Positions 36,551 through 48,589 are shown, counted from the first letter of the stretch. The stretch: 64,000 nt of DNA from Cricetomys ansorgei (GCA_026225945.1 JAMJFZ010000107.1:44816501-44880500), one strand, 5' to 3'. Notes: a model not told the origin generated them from the letters alone. Program-made: numbers and translations.

Positions 36551-37234
36551 GTTATGGAGGAATAGATGGGTGGAAACTAGAATTGACCATATGTAGTTAC
36601 AGACCATAAGACAAAGAAAATCTGGGGCCATGAAAATAATAAAGCTTTCTAGAGTATAGTAAGATGGATAATTTGAAACCATGTGGTAAACCATTCTAAT
36701 GTTTCATGAAGACTTAATAATTCATAACGGTAATGATTCAGAGGCAAGGGAAATAATATGTAGGAAACAGAATTGTTACAAGGTGAACAAATACGGATAG
36801 ACTCTGATATATAAGGTGCAAGAGTGTATTTAGGTAAGATCATAAATGGTCTCTGGTTTCAGCTAATTATAAAGGGTTTATTGGTTGGAAAGTATAAGTA
36901 GATATGATAGTAGTATTCTGTAGGAATTCCCTTTTAGGTGATTGTATTTTCTCAATGACTAAAATGATTCAAAATCCCATCTAGTGAAGATGGAGGTCGA
37001 AGTAGGAAAGTAAAGAAAGAAAGGAAAATGTACAATGGTCATTGAAGTGCTTGGACAGATGAAATATAACACAATTGTTAAGTGCATTAACGACCTACTT
37101 ATTAAGTGTGGTCATGCATTGACATTGCATAAATTTAAAGGTAGTTGACTTCAGTTGTGTCAGTGCAGATGTGAAGTAAGAATATGTTGGAATTAACAAA
37201 GGTCATGGTTTCATTAAAATATTAAAAGTGGTTG
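36551..37234. other. AT-rich DNA, no gene seen
   Basis: No repeat recognised between the two LTR clusters. Confidence 0.45.
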
Positions 37235-37645
37235 ATATTTTGCATTTGTCACCATTACAAGTGTGATGACTTAAAAGAACAGAAATGCATTCCCTCAGTT
37301 CTGGAGAAAGTAAGCCCAAGTCAGTATCACTCGGCTGTTGACCAGGGTTGATAAGGCACGTTCCACACAGAGACTCTAGTGAGAATCAATTTCTTGTTTC
37401 TAGTATATAAGGGTCTTGGGGAATCCCTTGGCTTTTCTTATATCACTCTGAGATCTGCAGTGGTGATTACAATGCTGTCTTTCCTGTATGTTGTATCTAC
37501 TCTACCCCATTTTTACAGGGACACAGTCAATTTGTTTAGAGTTCACACAAAAAAATCCAAGATATTCTCTCCACATCAAGATTGTCAGTTTCATTATAAC
37601 TCTAGGTTCCTTTCTTTTTCTGAGATTTGAAGTAACATCCACAAC
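37235..37645 (-). mobile_element. MLT1-like LTR, larger part (interrupted)
   Basis: 'gatgacttaaaagaacagaa', then 'attccctcagttctggagaa', then 'ttacagggacacagtcaatt', then 'gaagtaacatccacaac' follow the complemented MLT1 order. Its sense 5' end is displaced to 38028-38060 by the ORR1-like LTR. Confidence 0.65.
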
Positions 37646-38027
37646 TGTCTTGGTCATTGTTCTATTGCTGTGAAGAGACACCATGTCCAAGGTAATTCTT
37701 ACAAGAGAAAGAATTTAATTGGGGTCTTGTTTATAATTTCAGAGGTTTAGTTCATTATCATCATGGCGGAGGGCATGGCAGAACATAGACAGACACGGTA
37801 CTGGAGAAGTAACTGAGAGTTCTTCATCCTGATCTGCACACAGAAGAAAGACAGAGGGACTGGGCCTAACATGGGCTTTTGAAACCTCAAAGCTTACCCT
37901 AGTGATACTTTCTTCCAACAAAGCTACACCTACTCTAACAAGGTCACACCTAACAATCCTTTCAAATGGTCCCACTAAGCTTTAAAATATATGGGCCTTT
38001 TGGACCATTCTTATTCAGGCAGCAACA
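37646..38027 (-). mobile_element. ORR1-like MaLR solo LTR inserted in MLT1-like LTR
   Basis: The left end 'tgtcttggtcattgttctat' and 'gctgtgaagagacaccatgt' are the complement of the ORR1 3' end. 'catcatggcggagggcatgg', 'ctgagagttcttcatcctga' and 'aacaaggtcacacctaacaa' continue the series. The right end 'ttattcaggcagcaaca' matches the sense start TGT.TG.TG..TGAATA. At about 380 bp it is complete. No clear target duplication was seen. Confidence 0.85.
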
Positions 38028-38060
38028 ATATTTTTTGGGACTATTATTCAACCTACCACA
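38028..38060 (-). mobile_element. MLT1-like LTR, detached 5' end
   Basis: 'ttttttgggactattattca' followed by 'acctaccaca' is the complemented start of an MLT1 LTR, continuing the element cut at 37645. Confidence 0.6.
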
Positions 38061-39089
38061 TTGATTCAAAGAAAGGAAAATTGAAAGTTTATTAAAGACA
38101 GAGATTAAAGACTGAATTTAAAATTTAATAGTTATTCTCCTACATTGACCAAGCTGCAAAAATAGAAAGAGATGGTCACAAAATTTGAACATACGAAGAA
38201 GCTGTGGGCGTTTGTATTCATTGATAATTACAAGGTCTGGTTTGTTGCTGTTAGAGTGGAAAACAAGATTTTTCAAGAAGCTAAGAATTTGAGAACCCAA
38301 ACAGCTGGAAAAGATAGTATCTGATATATTGAAACGATCAAATTTAAATAAGGAGTGAACAGAGAAAATAAATAGAATTAGTAAGTAGAAAATAAATGTA
38401 AACAGTTAAACAAATACTATTCACTTTTTATGTGGAATTTGCATAAAATTCCAGTATACTGCTTCTTCAAGTTACATAGTTTTTAACCAAAATTCAATTG
38501 TCATTGTCAAGATTTTTCTAATAGATTTTATGTCTCCCCATATATACAGGCACAATATATGCACCCTGGGATTGTTAATATGTGCATGAGTTTATCATCT
38601 AGATGAGAGATAATGATGCCCAAAGCCTACCAAGGTGTCAGCAAATATTTATTTTTACTTTCTCTCTAGACAGCTGTGTTTCTTAAGGCTTAGGTCTCCT
38701 ATTTATATTTTCTGCCACCTTTTGTGTTGTTTGGCTGTCATCTATCATTTAATTTTGCTGTGAGTGTGCTTTTAGGCTCTTACATACCAATTTGTAGTTT
38801 GTAAGATGTGTTAGGTAGGGCAAACAGAGAGACAACCTAATTATGATTGTGTTCTAAAGATGAGAAATGTGACTCTGAGAGAGATGCTGTGCATCCAAAT
38901 AAAGTTTATAGACTACAAAGTGATTTCAGAGACACTTTATCTTGTATGGCTAGTTCCCCTTTTTTGCTTGTGTTATAGGTCTCTGCAAATTGATATTTGG
39001 ATGTCTTTTCAGACGCCATATGTATGAACACTAATAAATATCCATAAAAATTAAAGGACCATACAACAACATTTATGGACAATGTGCAG
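38061..39089. other. AT-rich DNA, no gene seen
   Basis: No transposon family recognised. Confidence 0.45.
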
Positions 39090-39480
39090 AAAAGTGTCTG
39101 TCTCGGTTAAGGTCCTGTCTAGAAACAGATGGCTCATTCAAATTAGTTGTTTCAGAAGATCTTTATAGATGGCTTTTTCCAAAGGTTAAGACAAGTGCTT
39201 GGAAAAATTTAAAGATCTGGTGGAATAGTTTTGGGTTAATACCCAGAGTTGTTTCCAGGGCTGAGCATGGAAGAAGTTGTTAACCTAATTTGGTAAGGAC
39301 CTTTGTCTATAGGGAACCACCTGGGATGACAATCCCAGATTCCCTGGATTGACAATCAGGTAAAGGGCATGTATCAGGGCGAAAGCCATAGGAGATTAAA
39401 GGTTTGATACCCCTACTATTTCCTTTGATTTCTTTCTCATGCTTCTCCTTGATCACACAGAACAGAAAGTCAGAGGGGAA
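39090..39480. other. Unidentified repeat-like block
   Basis: GC and purine content differ from the flanks, and phrases such as 'gggaaccacctgggatgaca' and 'caatcccagattccctggat' (with an inner near-palindrome around 39320-39360) look like an old transposon. I could not match it to a family or find ends. Confidence 0.3.
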
Positions 39481-39654
39481 GAGAGATGCTGATTTAGTTT
39501 GTATCAGTCAGACTGGGGAAGAAAGCTGGTGGTGCCGAGTAGATATGGAAGAGCAGATAGAAGATACACACCATAGTATATAAATAACCTTTGAGCAAGC
39601 CTCAGAAAAGAGTAACCTATGAAAATATGACCTACAGTAAACTAAACATATTCC

Positions 39655-40063
39655 TGTCTTAGTGTTTTTGCCTGTTGTTGTAATAAAATATTCTATTGAA
39701 AGCAATTTAAAGGAGAAGGGGCTAATTCTGTCCCACAGTTCTAGTTTATAGTACATCTTGGCAGGAAAGTTACAGCAGCAGAGGTTCTGGGAGTTATCCA
39801 CATACACCCACAGTGAAGAAGCAAAGAGGGCCAGGTAGAGGCTTCCTTGTGCTCATCTACCCTTCTCACTTAAGTCAGTCCAGTATGGTACAGCCCAAGG
39901 AATCATTCTCATTTACGATGTGTCTCCTCACATTGTGTCTCATTTACGATGTATCTCACACATTGTGTGTAAACACAATCACGGTACTCCTACACAGACA
40001 TTCTAGAGACCTATCACCCAGGTGATTCTAGATTTAGTCAGGTTGACAACACCCACTCTCACA
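39655..40063 (-). mobile_element. MaLR-type solo LTR
   Basis: TGT...ACA termini about 409 bp apart. The complemented 3' end is TAAGACA-like ('tgtcttagtg'). The inside has 'ttgttgtaataaaatattct', 'cacagttctagtttatagta', 'tcttggcaggaaagttacag' and 'gtgaagaagcaaagagggcc'. The far end is 'agtcaggttgacaacac'. The block order is that of a rodent MaLR-class LTR. The subfamily is not certain and no target duplication was found. A 31-bp tandem duplication lies at 39907-39968. Confidence 0.65.
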
Positions 40064-41756
40064 AATACTGTTGTCTATTAATTGTAATATACTGCTAACA
40101 TGATTATGATGCATATCATTTTGTGGAGGAAGTTCCAGTAAATAAATTGCAACTTAAATCGAGAGGCTATCGCAAAGAAAATACTTTAATGACACTAATT
40201 CTTGATTCAATGTGAGAATGAATATTAATTTTTGTTACCCACAAAATGAAGAGAAGATCAAACTTTGTCAATTTTTTCTTTGCCTTTTGCTAATACTTAA
40301 AAACTCTTATTTCAGTTAATTATTTAACATAAGAATTTATTGAGTGCAGTATTAAGACAAGACTTCTTTGGGAGAAAATACTATCTATATTTTCAGGCAA
40401 ATTATTTGACTTCATTTTCAATTCTTCTAGAGGAAAACATATAATTCATTTTCATCATTAAATTATCACACAAAGTATCATATTTCTCTGTACAGTTTAT
40501 TCATATTGAAGTTTAATTTTGAAGTACAGAAATTTAATGCAACAATTTCATGAATGCAATGATAAAATTTCTTGAACAATAGAATAAAGATTTAAGCAAA
40601 ACAACATTTTTAAATAATTAAAGAAAGTCTCAAGATACAGGAATTTCATTTCATTAAGAATCTACATTTGTTTTCTTCTTATTTATTCTTTAATGTTTGA
40701 AAGCATAGTCAGGATTCTATGATCTCAAGGAGTTTTTTAAGGAAATAATCTTTATTCTTATGAGCAAAAAGGGGGAAAGTCCCACATTCATTTTTAACCT
40801 CAAAGAATGATAATATTTTGAAGTGCATGGCCCAGTGACCTAGAAAGAATATATAACTGCAGGCCAAGAGAAAGAGATTTAAAAGGCTCACTATCGCTGG
40901 AAAATGTGCTGTTATTGTTGTAGCTCCCACCCCACAGTCTCCGTTTTTCACATCCATTTTCTATAAGTGAACAATTTTGATGAGGTCTCTTTTATAACAT
41001 TAAGTAAACACAGAGGCACTGGTGGTAAGTCAACCTAAATCGCTACACATTTTATTGCAAAAAAAAAGTGATATCCCACATCTCATCTGCATTTACATGT
41101 CATGTTGAATGGATGAGAAAATAGAAAAGAATTTGCCAGATGAACACACAGCAATGGTGAATGCATCTACCAGATTGGGTAGACCGTTAAGTGTTAAATA
41201 TTTTAAGAAAGAATGAAGCAGTCTTGTCCTAGAGGAACTTGGATCAGAGAACATGAATCAGGCAGCAGAACCTTAATAACATGGAGTGATGACAGAGAGT
41301 AATCTGCACACAGTATGCTTCGAGCATAAAGGAAAATCATGCAGTTGCATCCCTGAAAGGACAGGGCACATTGGCTAATTTGCAGAGAGCATAAGCAAAG
41401 CACTAAAGTGGAAATTAATCCAGCAGAAGAAGCCATTTAGGAAATGAGAAGAATGCCATACTTCGGAAACGATGGATAATTTTATATGATAAGCAAGAAC
41501 TGTGAAGTTAAAACATTACTTCACCATGATTCTTAAACAAAATCAAAATCAAAACAAATATCACATAACTATGCTCTTCAGCAAGGTCTTTCATTTTGAA
41601 AAAAAATCAATTAATTCTCTCGTACAGACTTTAACATCAGTTAATGCAGAGAGTCTCTGATGATAGGAGAACAAAGAAAACTTCCCCACACTGTTTTACA
41701 TCTGAAGGTGTTGACTAAAACTGGCATAGCATAGAAAGTTAAAAGAAGAGATCATC
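40064..41756. other. Unique DNA, no gene seen
   Basis: AT-rich non-repetitive sequence. 40080-40700 reads like non-transposon DNA and is a candidate for conservation testing. Confidence 0.45.
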
Positions 41757-41882
41757 TATCCAGGTGTGATAGTACACACTTCCAATCCTAGCAATCTTGG
41801 ACAGAGACAGGCAGATCTCTGTGAGTTCCAGGCCAATTAAGGGTACAAAGTGAGACCGTTTCTCAAAAATTAAAATGAAAAG
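41757..41882 (+). mobile_element. Old B1-related SINE
   Basis: 'caggtgtgatagtacacact', then 'cagagacaggcagatctctg', then 'gtgagttccaggccaattaa', then 'gtgagaccgtttctcaaaaa': all B1 blocks are present with many substitutions and one internal deletion relative to B1. Confidence 0.78.
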
Positions 41883-42196
41883 TTTATAACAAACACTGTG
41901 TACAAATGAATACAGTACTCATCACTACATATAGAGAAATTATTTGGAATGGATGGCTCAAGGAATATATTTATACTTATTGCTCTAATATTTAATAAAG
42001 TTAAACTTGAATTATACTTAAGTTAAAAGCAAACAGCCTACCCATCTCAATTAACACTGCACAACAATATCTACTGTAGTCCTGTGTTATATGAATATGG
42101 GTTTACTATTTAGATACATACATAAATATATGCATTTATGCATGCAACTATATATCTAGACAGCAAATAATTATATATTCACTTTTAAAAACGGAT

Positions 42197-42379
42197 CAGC
42201 ATGTCTGGTGGTGGTGACACATCCCTTTAATCCCAGCACTCGGGAGGCAGAGGCAGGCAGATTTCTGTGAGTTCAAGGCTAGCCTGGTCTATAGAGTATG
42301 TTCCAGGACAGCCAGAGTTATAACGGAGAAGCCCTGTCTTGAAAAATCAAACAGAAAACCAAACAAATAAACAAAAAGA
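42197..42379 (+). mobile_element. B1 SINE, near full length
   Basis: Clear B1 order: 'ggtggtgacacatcccttta' (pol III A-box region), 'atcccagcactcgggaggca', 'gaggcaggcagatttctgtg', 'gagttcaaggctagcctggt' (B-box region), 'gttccaggacagccagagtt' and 'gccctgtcttgaaaaa', then an A/C-rich tail. The internal quasi-dimer is intact. This is one of the best preserved SINEs in the window. Confidence 0.95.
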
Positions 42380-42794
42380 ATGGACTGGAATAAAGTCTGT
42401 GAGGCAAGATGGGAAATCCATTTCTCTGAGTAATCTTGTTTTATGTTTTAAAATATAAAACCATGAGAATGGTTTACATAATTAATAAAAGTTTATCTCA
42501 AAAAAAGAGCCCACTGAAATGAAAAACATAGTTTTTTAAAAATTTTCATCATTTGCCAATAATTTTAAAATACAAGGGTAAAATACTTCTCTGGTGAGAT
42601 GATTTGATGGCGGGACTCCCTCTACCCCGCTGAAAGTGGCTTGGAGCCACTGCAACAACTGTGGTGTGACAATTGCCCCATCTCTACAGTATCACAAGTG
42701 ATTGAAATTCCTTTTCTATAAAAGCAATTTTCACTTGAATTTCTGTTGCTTCCCATTACAATTTAGTCTGAATGATTCATAGACCGAGAATGCA

Positions 42795-43015
42795 GGGCCA
42801 GAGAGATTGCTCAGTGGGTAAAGCACTTCCTATAAAAAGTGATGACCTGAGTTCAGTCTCTGGGTCTCATATGGTGGAAGCACGTCATCAACTTGTACAA
42901 GTTATCCTCTGATTTTCTCCTGCCTGCTGTTGTGGTGACAACATGTGTGCACACACATAGATAGATAGATAGATATATACATACATAGATAGAGATGATA
43001 GAATCCAAAAGACTT
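42795..43015 (+). mobile_element. B3-type SINE with ATAG tail
   Basis: 'gccagagagattgctcagtg' and 'gggtaaagcacttcctataa' are the tRNA-like head. 'gatgacctgagttcagtctc' is the B-box region. 'catatggtggaagcacgtca' and 'ttatcctctgattttctcct' form the body. CACACA and ATAG repeats (about 42958-43000) make up the tail. Confidence 0.82.
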
Positions 43016-43164
43016 TTTTAAATAGTGGAGTTATGTCATTTATAATGACCCTGTTGCCACCAATAGCCAATAGAACCCCAGTATCAGGCATGAAAATCCT
43101 GTTCTTGAATTGTTGATCAAGGAAGTCCAAGAGATTCCCCGTCAAAACAAAACAAAACAATATA
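43016..43164. other. Short spacer with (AAAAC)n patch
   Basis: Contains an AAAAC-like run at about 43144-43160. No element assigned. Confidence 0.4.
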
Positions 43165-44275
43165 GGCTATTGCAGTTGTCCTTGGTTGCCTTACAGAATT
43201 TAAAGGTAAAGCCCTATTATTGAAGACACCATATAGTTTGGACACAGGACTTAGAGGAATCAAGTTAAATATGAACTAGAAGTCTGTCACTGAGAGGTGG
43301 ATCTGATAGAATCAGAAGGTGCTATGCCAAGTGAGAGGAACAGTTGGTAATCCTACTCAGTTGTAAAGCCTATGAACCATGTCAAGGCTATACTGGCAAA
43401 ACATCCACAACGGTGCAATGGAGGTACTTTTATCCTGAGGGTAATCAACAGCTGTCTAATTGAACTTAAGTTTCACTCAAAAGGAGTGAGTTCCTGTGTG
43501 GCACTGTAACCTGGTCAACTGCTTGTGACTGAAGAAGTCATAGAACCATGAGGAAAACCTACTACTTCCAAGTTCCTAAATCAATGTATTTCTAGCTGCT
43601 TTCTAAATGCTTATCTTATGTCCAAAGATAAGTACACCTCTCACTTTCACCAAAAAGGTTTCTTTTAACAGCAGATGGAGACTATTACAGAGATGCACAA
43701 TTGATCAAAATGTGAGAATTAGTGACTATTTCCAACCCCATCAGATACAACTGCAATGCAACCTCTGTACCCAAGCATCAGCAAAACCACAGAAGGGGGA
43801 CAGAGAGATTGTCCCTGGACATGACAAGGAACATGCATTCATGAAGTCTCAGCAACACGATTGCCTGAACAACAGAGCAGAATAAGGATGCCAGTTTACA
43901 TGGAAACATATACAGGGAAAACATCACATGGTCCCACCAATATGTAAAGGGTTACAGAACACCAACGCCTGCTGGGAGAAGGAAAATCAGTTCCCTCAAA
44001 GAAGACAATCCCACATAGGTTATCAAATCTCAAGTAGTTATCCCTGGACACAAGTAAATATGAGCAAAGCTAAATGAACTCAGAAATATATGTGTGTGTG
44101 TGTGTGTGTGTGTATGTGTGTATCTCTGAATATATGTAACAGCAGTAACTAAGAAGGAATCATGAGTTTCGAGTTTTGTGAGGTATGGGAGGAGTTGGAG
44201 GGGAGATGGAGGGATAGGAATGATGCAGGTACAGTGTTCATGTTCGAGGTTCTGAGAAAAATAAAATAAAAATTA
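43165..44275 (+). mobile_element. L1 3' UTR, sense orientation
   Basis: A long transposon-like non-coding region that ends with a G-rich polypurine block ('gggaggagttggaggggaga' near 44189), then 'gttcatgttcgaggttctga' and an A-rich AATAAAATAAAAA tail. That is the expected 3' terminus of a murine L1. Inner blocks such as 'ggtgctatgccaagtgagag' and 'catgtcaaggctatactggc' are consistent but less diagnostic. The left boundary is uncertain. Confidence 0.58.
44091..44120. repeat. (TG)n microsatellite
   Basis: About 11 perfect TG units, then TATGTGTG. Confidence 0.96.
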
Positions 44276-44496
44276 GGACTGGAACATTGGGCTAGTGGTT
44301 AAGAGCACTTTTGGTTCTTGCAGTGAACTTGAGTTCAGTCTCCACAATCCACATCGTAGTTCACAACTATATGTAGTTCCATCCCAGAGGATCAAAAGTA
44401 TGCCCTCTTCTGAGTGCTGTGGTCAACAGGCACACATTCAACGCATGTACATGCAGGCACAGTGCTCAAATGAATAAAATAAAATAAAATAAAGAA
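44276..44496 (+). mobile_element. B2 SINE in the L1 A-tail
   Basis: 'ggactggaacattgggctag' and 'tggttaagagcacttttggt' are the tRNA-like head. 'gaacttgagttcagtctcca' is the B box. The body includes 'tgccctcttctgagtgctgt'. The end is an (AAAAT)n tail with AATAAA signals at 44470-44494. It begins where the L1 A-rich tail ends, a typical nested target for L1 machinery. Confidence 0.9.
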
Positions 44497-44874
44497 ATGA
44501 GAAAAGTTAAAGTCATAGCAGATTCCAACTTACAATACAATTAGAGGGCCAAAATAAACCAATAGTGGAAAAGTTGTGCTTAAATACAGATGTTGAAAAT
44601 AACCGATAAAAAACCCCAAAAATAACAGACTCAATTAAGAGAGCGTGTAAGAATAAAGAACTGTAATAAGATAGTAAGGACAATATATAAACGAGACACA
44701 TTATAATGTCTTGTCAAAGGTAATATTGCAGAGAATTAGTGAGTTAGGATTTTTAAAAATTATATGATTGCTGAAAATTTTGAAGTAGCATGATGATTGA
44801 ATCCAAGCCTTATCTATGCTTCATAAATACATGTATATCCACACCCACGCACATAAATATGAGCACACACATGA
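44497..44874. other. AT-rich DNA, no gene seen
   Basis: No element recognised before the alternating purine-pyrimidine tract. Confidence 0.45.
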
Positions 44875-44889
44875 GTACGTGTGTGTGTG

Positions 44890-44929
<40 letters not shown>
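44875..44929. repeat. Compound (GT)n(GC)n(CA)n alternating tract
   Basis: 55 bp of unbroken purine-pyrimidine alternation with a GCGCGC centre flanked by GT on the left and CA on the right, so it is also partly palindromic. Confidence 0.97.
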
Positions 44930-44930
<1 letters not shown>

Positions 44931-47224
44931 GTAGGTCCTTGGAACTCATTATCTAAACAGAACAACGTGAAACAGATTATGTCTAGGTAAATCTGAAAAA
45001 AAAACAGGATTATGTACGTAGATACTGACAGAATTTCCATGAAAATCAAAATCATCGTTTATCATTTTCTCTTTCCTTACTTGACTGCCCCCTACCTCTG
45101 TCTTATACACAGTTGGCATAAAAATTGCATTGCCTCTCTTTTCTTAAAAATAAAAAAAATATGTACTCATGCAATGTCATGATGGCTTTCACACAATCTT
45201 TTGGCACTTCCCAGTATTAACACATTTTTAGAAATAAATAGAAGAAACAGTGATGAAAGAGATATTCAATAGAAAAGTCTCTTAGGATCTAATTTGTATG
45301 GTACTGGGGAAAATGCCCAGAAGATCTGCCAACTAACAATGGGCAATATAGGCAGTGTTCAGAATAATACAGGAGACTCCAAAACGGAATGGAGTCTATA
45401 AAAAGACCATTGTGTACAGAATACCAAATCCTAACACAGGGACCTCTACAAAATAACTGAAAAGAAATCTCTATATTGAGGCTCCAGCAAATTTCATTTG
45501 ATAAGAGAAAATGTACTATAGAGAAGATGAGTCTTCTGAATAGAGAAAATATCTCACCAAAGAAATTCAATATCTTTTTCCTTTCCTGGGTCCATTTTTA
45601 GGGGGTCAGAGGAGTGAAACGGAAAATTATTTTAGTGGTTCTGGTTGGTTTTAATATGCAATCTATTTCCAGCAATGTTCCTTACAGGAGTAAAGATTTT
45701 CCTCTCATTTCATGGGCAAATAAGTGAATTACATTCCAACTTTACAAGCGAGAAAGACAAACTAGCAAACATGATTATAGCATCATTTATGGGTCTCTAG
45801 AAATGATGTCTTTGGTATTTTATAAAGGAGATCTTAATAAGTGGTTTGGAAAATTGTATTACAAGCCATTCTGTATTGATTTATTATCTCTTTCTGCTCA
45901 TTTCTGTCATGCGCACAATGCCACAAATGATTAAAAGTGGTAACTACTAGAGTTTGATGTCTATTCTGAAGTTTAAATAGCAAATAAATTTTTGTATTAA
46001 CGGTAATGATGTGAAACTGAGGATTTGTTGGATTTATTCATAAAACTTCAGTATGTACTCATAATGAGTTTTATGCTTTAAAGATACTAGTAAAGAAAGC
46101 AACATTATATTTGTCTAATATACATATGAGTTTAGTTTTACCTGCTCCTGGTCATTCTATTACTTTTGTGTTTGGGTTGATGCACAGAGGTCTGTTCAGA
46201 ACAAGGACACATAAAGAAGAATGAATTGTATTGCTACAAACTAGAGTGGAGCTTTTCTCTGCTATGAAGTGCAAACAAACCACTTCAAGAGACCAATAAG
46301 ACAGATCTGACTCCAGCAGAGCACTGAGAAGAGACACACAGATGTTTGATGTTGATTTAGACAATACAACAACATTTTATGCTCATTTTTGATGATTTTA
46401 AAGCATTTCTTCACAGTGGCTTGGAGAATGTGACTTATTTAGAGCCAGAAGCAGGTTGACATTTACTCTGAGTTAGGACCAAAAGAAGACTGTATTAGAC
46501 TAATTTAAATGTCAAAACATATTGTCTGGGATGATGTGAATACACCCAAACTCAACTTCTCAAAGCCTTTCTTTTTGAAAGGTCATGATGAATAACCTTT
46601 AGCAGTCACTTCACGTGGGCTACAAAGCAGTGCCAGGATGTTAGAGTTGGAAAACCCAGGAGCCAGTCAGCTTTTCCACTTCATAAGTGGACTCTAAAAC
46701 TCAGGATCCTTTTGAAAAAAAAATGGTATATTTTTGGACTATATATACTTCAGGATGGTAGAACGCAGGACACTCAAGCCTAAATATAGCACTGTGTTAC
46801 ACACATTTCAACACGTTAAAGTAAACCAGGACTGTCCCAAGTATTTCACAATTCACAGGACATGAAAAGAATTCATAGCTCTAGCTGACTATCCAAACTT
46901 CATAGTCAATCCTGTCTTCTATCATGATTATGCAGAGAGTATTGAAAACATTAAAAAGTTTCAGAAACAGATGACCAAACCCATAAACACCCAGACTTTA
47001 TAAAATCTCCCCCTTAGAATTCTTGCATAAGCCACACAGGAGACACAGCTAACACTTCTTACCTTGCTCATTATTCCCTTCTCATGTTCCCAGCCTTAAT
47101 TAGAATTATATGTTCTTTTCATAGCCCTTTGCATTGTATAAAATAATGTAATTTTCAGTATTTAAATTTAACTCCAAAACAAAACAATCATAACCTTGTT
47201 TTTCAGTTCAACTTGACTCAGTGG
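44930..47224. other. Unique DNA, no gene seen
   Basis: More than 2 kb with no transposon signature. 45590-46110 is a candidate for a conserved non-coding element on reading alone. Short frames only. Confidence 0.45.
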
Positions 47225-47300
47225 ACAAATGTTTTACTCAAAGTCACATGTATGAAATCCACATTCAAACCCTGTTCTTCCAACTCCAAAATCTGCCTCG
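47225..47300 (-). mobile_element. Possible MIR fragment
   Basis: 'ctcaaagtcacatgtatgaa' followed by 'cacattcaaaccctgttctt' resembles the complemented MIR core (AAGGTCACACAGC..., ATTCGAACCC...). Weak. Confidence 0.35.
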
Positions 47301-48589
47301 TGATGTATACAAGAATTCTATTTTCTCATTTGTCTTGCCTTTACAGTCCTATAAGCACACTACCATTATGTCCCGCCTTTTCTTTCTTTTTTCCCCTCTG
47401 TTTCCCCACAGCTTCAGACATCATCATCCCTCCATAACTTCACAGCTTTCTGGGTTCCAGTGGCATCCCTGCTATCTCTTTCCCTTTGAGTTTGTGGCAG
47501 TTTGGAGGCAATGCATGCAGACATTTTTTGTAACTATTTAGAGGGGATGATACTAAGATGATGCCATGCCAAAAGACACCATGAACTAACCTTAAGCAAG
47601 AAACCCTACTCTAGATAGAACTCAAGTGTAACACCTTAAGGTCATGAAACTTTCTGCATAATTAAATCTTTGACCTCTAGGTGGCACCACCCTCAGTTTC
47701 CTTTAGCTAGTTAGTTCTGGAAGCTGAGCTCTGGCAATGAGCCTTGGTCACTGAGCATCTCTGAAACAATAAGAGGTGTGGAAATATGCTTACTGGGTCA
47801 ACAGAACTCTTTAAATTATGTCCAAAGTGATAACTGAACCATTTCGGGGCCCTATGCCCCTCCCTTGCATGTTTTTTGTCTTCTGTGCCCTCAAAAACTA
47901 CAAGAAAATTTATCTCTCTGTTTTATCATTAATATAGTCTCTTACTTAATTTTCATTGTCTACAAATATGCAAAGAACTTTCAGGAATAAATCATGCTAC
48001 AAACATTTTGTATCTTTCTCTGATTGTTAAGTGTGGAATAATTACCAATATCATTCTTTAAGATGTGCAATGAGAAACATTTTGTAACTTAGAGGATTTG
48101 CCAAGTCTCAACAACTACAACTCACCTAGAATGCAATAACGGTTTCCTATAATGCCAAAGAGAAAAGGCCGTTGTCTTTTAAGATGTCCTTGACTTTGCT
48201 CAAGCGCTCACACATTTGTGATCTCCATGAAATATTTTTATCTAATTTCTAAGTTTGTTGGTTCTATCTTACGAACTTTATACTTAAGAGCCTATTCTTA
48301 TTTGTGATGGATATTTTTTCTTTTATTAAACTATATGTCATCTGAGATTTTGTTGTTACCTCAGGCTATCTTTATCTTTTTAAACCTCTTCACTTACCCT
48401 TTTAATAAATTCCTCAGTGAGTATCCAATATTTCTAGTTCAAGCTTCACCTCTTTATATTTCCTCCTACTAAAATAAACAATTCTTGAAATTGATTTATA
48501 ATGTCAACTGTCACTGCTCTTGCATATACATTCATCTATACAAAATAATTTAACATGCAAATTCCACAGGTGGAACTAGAGTAGTTATG
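47301..48589. other. Unique DNA, no gene seen
   Basis: C/T-rich near 47330-47500, which gives overlapping open frames of 74 and 106 codons rich in Ser, Phe and Pro. No domain or exon signal seen. Confidence 0.45.

Noticed and set aside
39905..39970. Short repeats as a CRISPR-like array
   Set aside because: Only two copies, inside a rodent LTR; CRISPR does not occur in this genome type.
42795..42870. tRNA-like sequences at SINE heads as tRNA genes
   Set aside because: They are B2/B3 heads: the cloverleaf pairing is lost and SINE body and tails follow.
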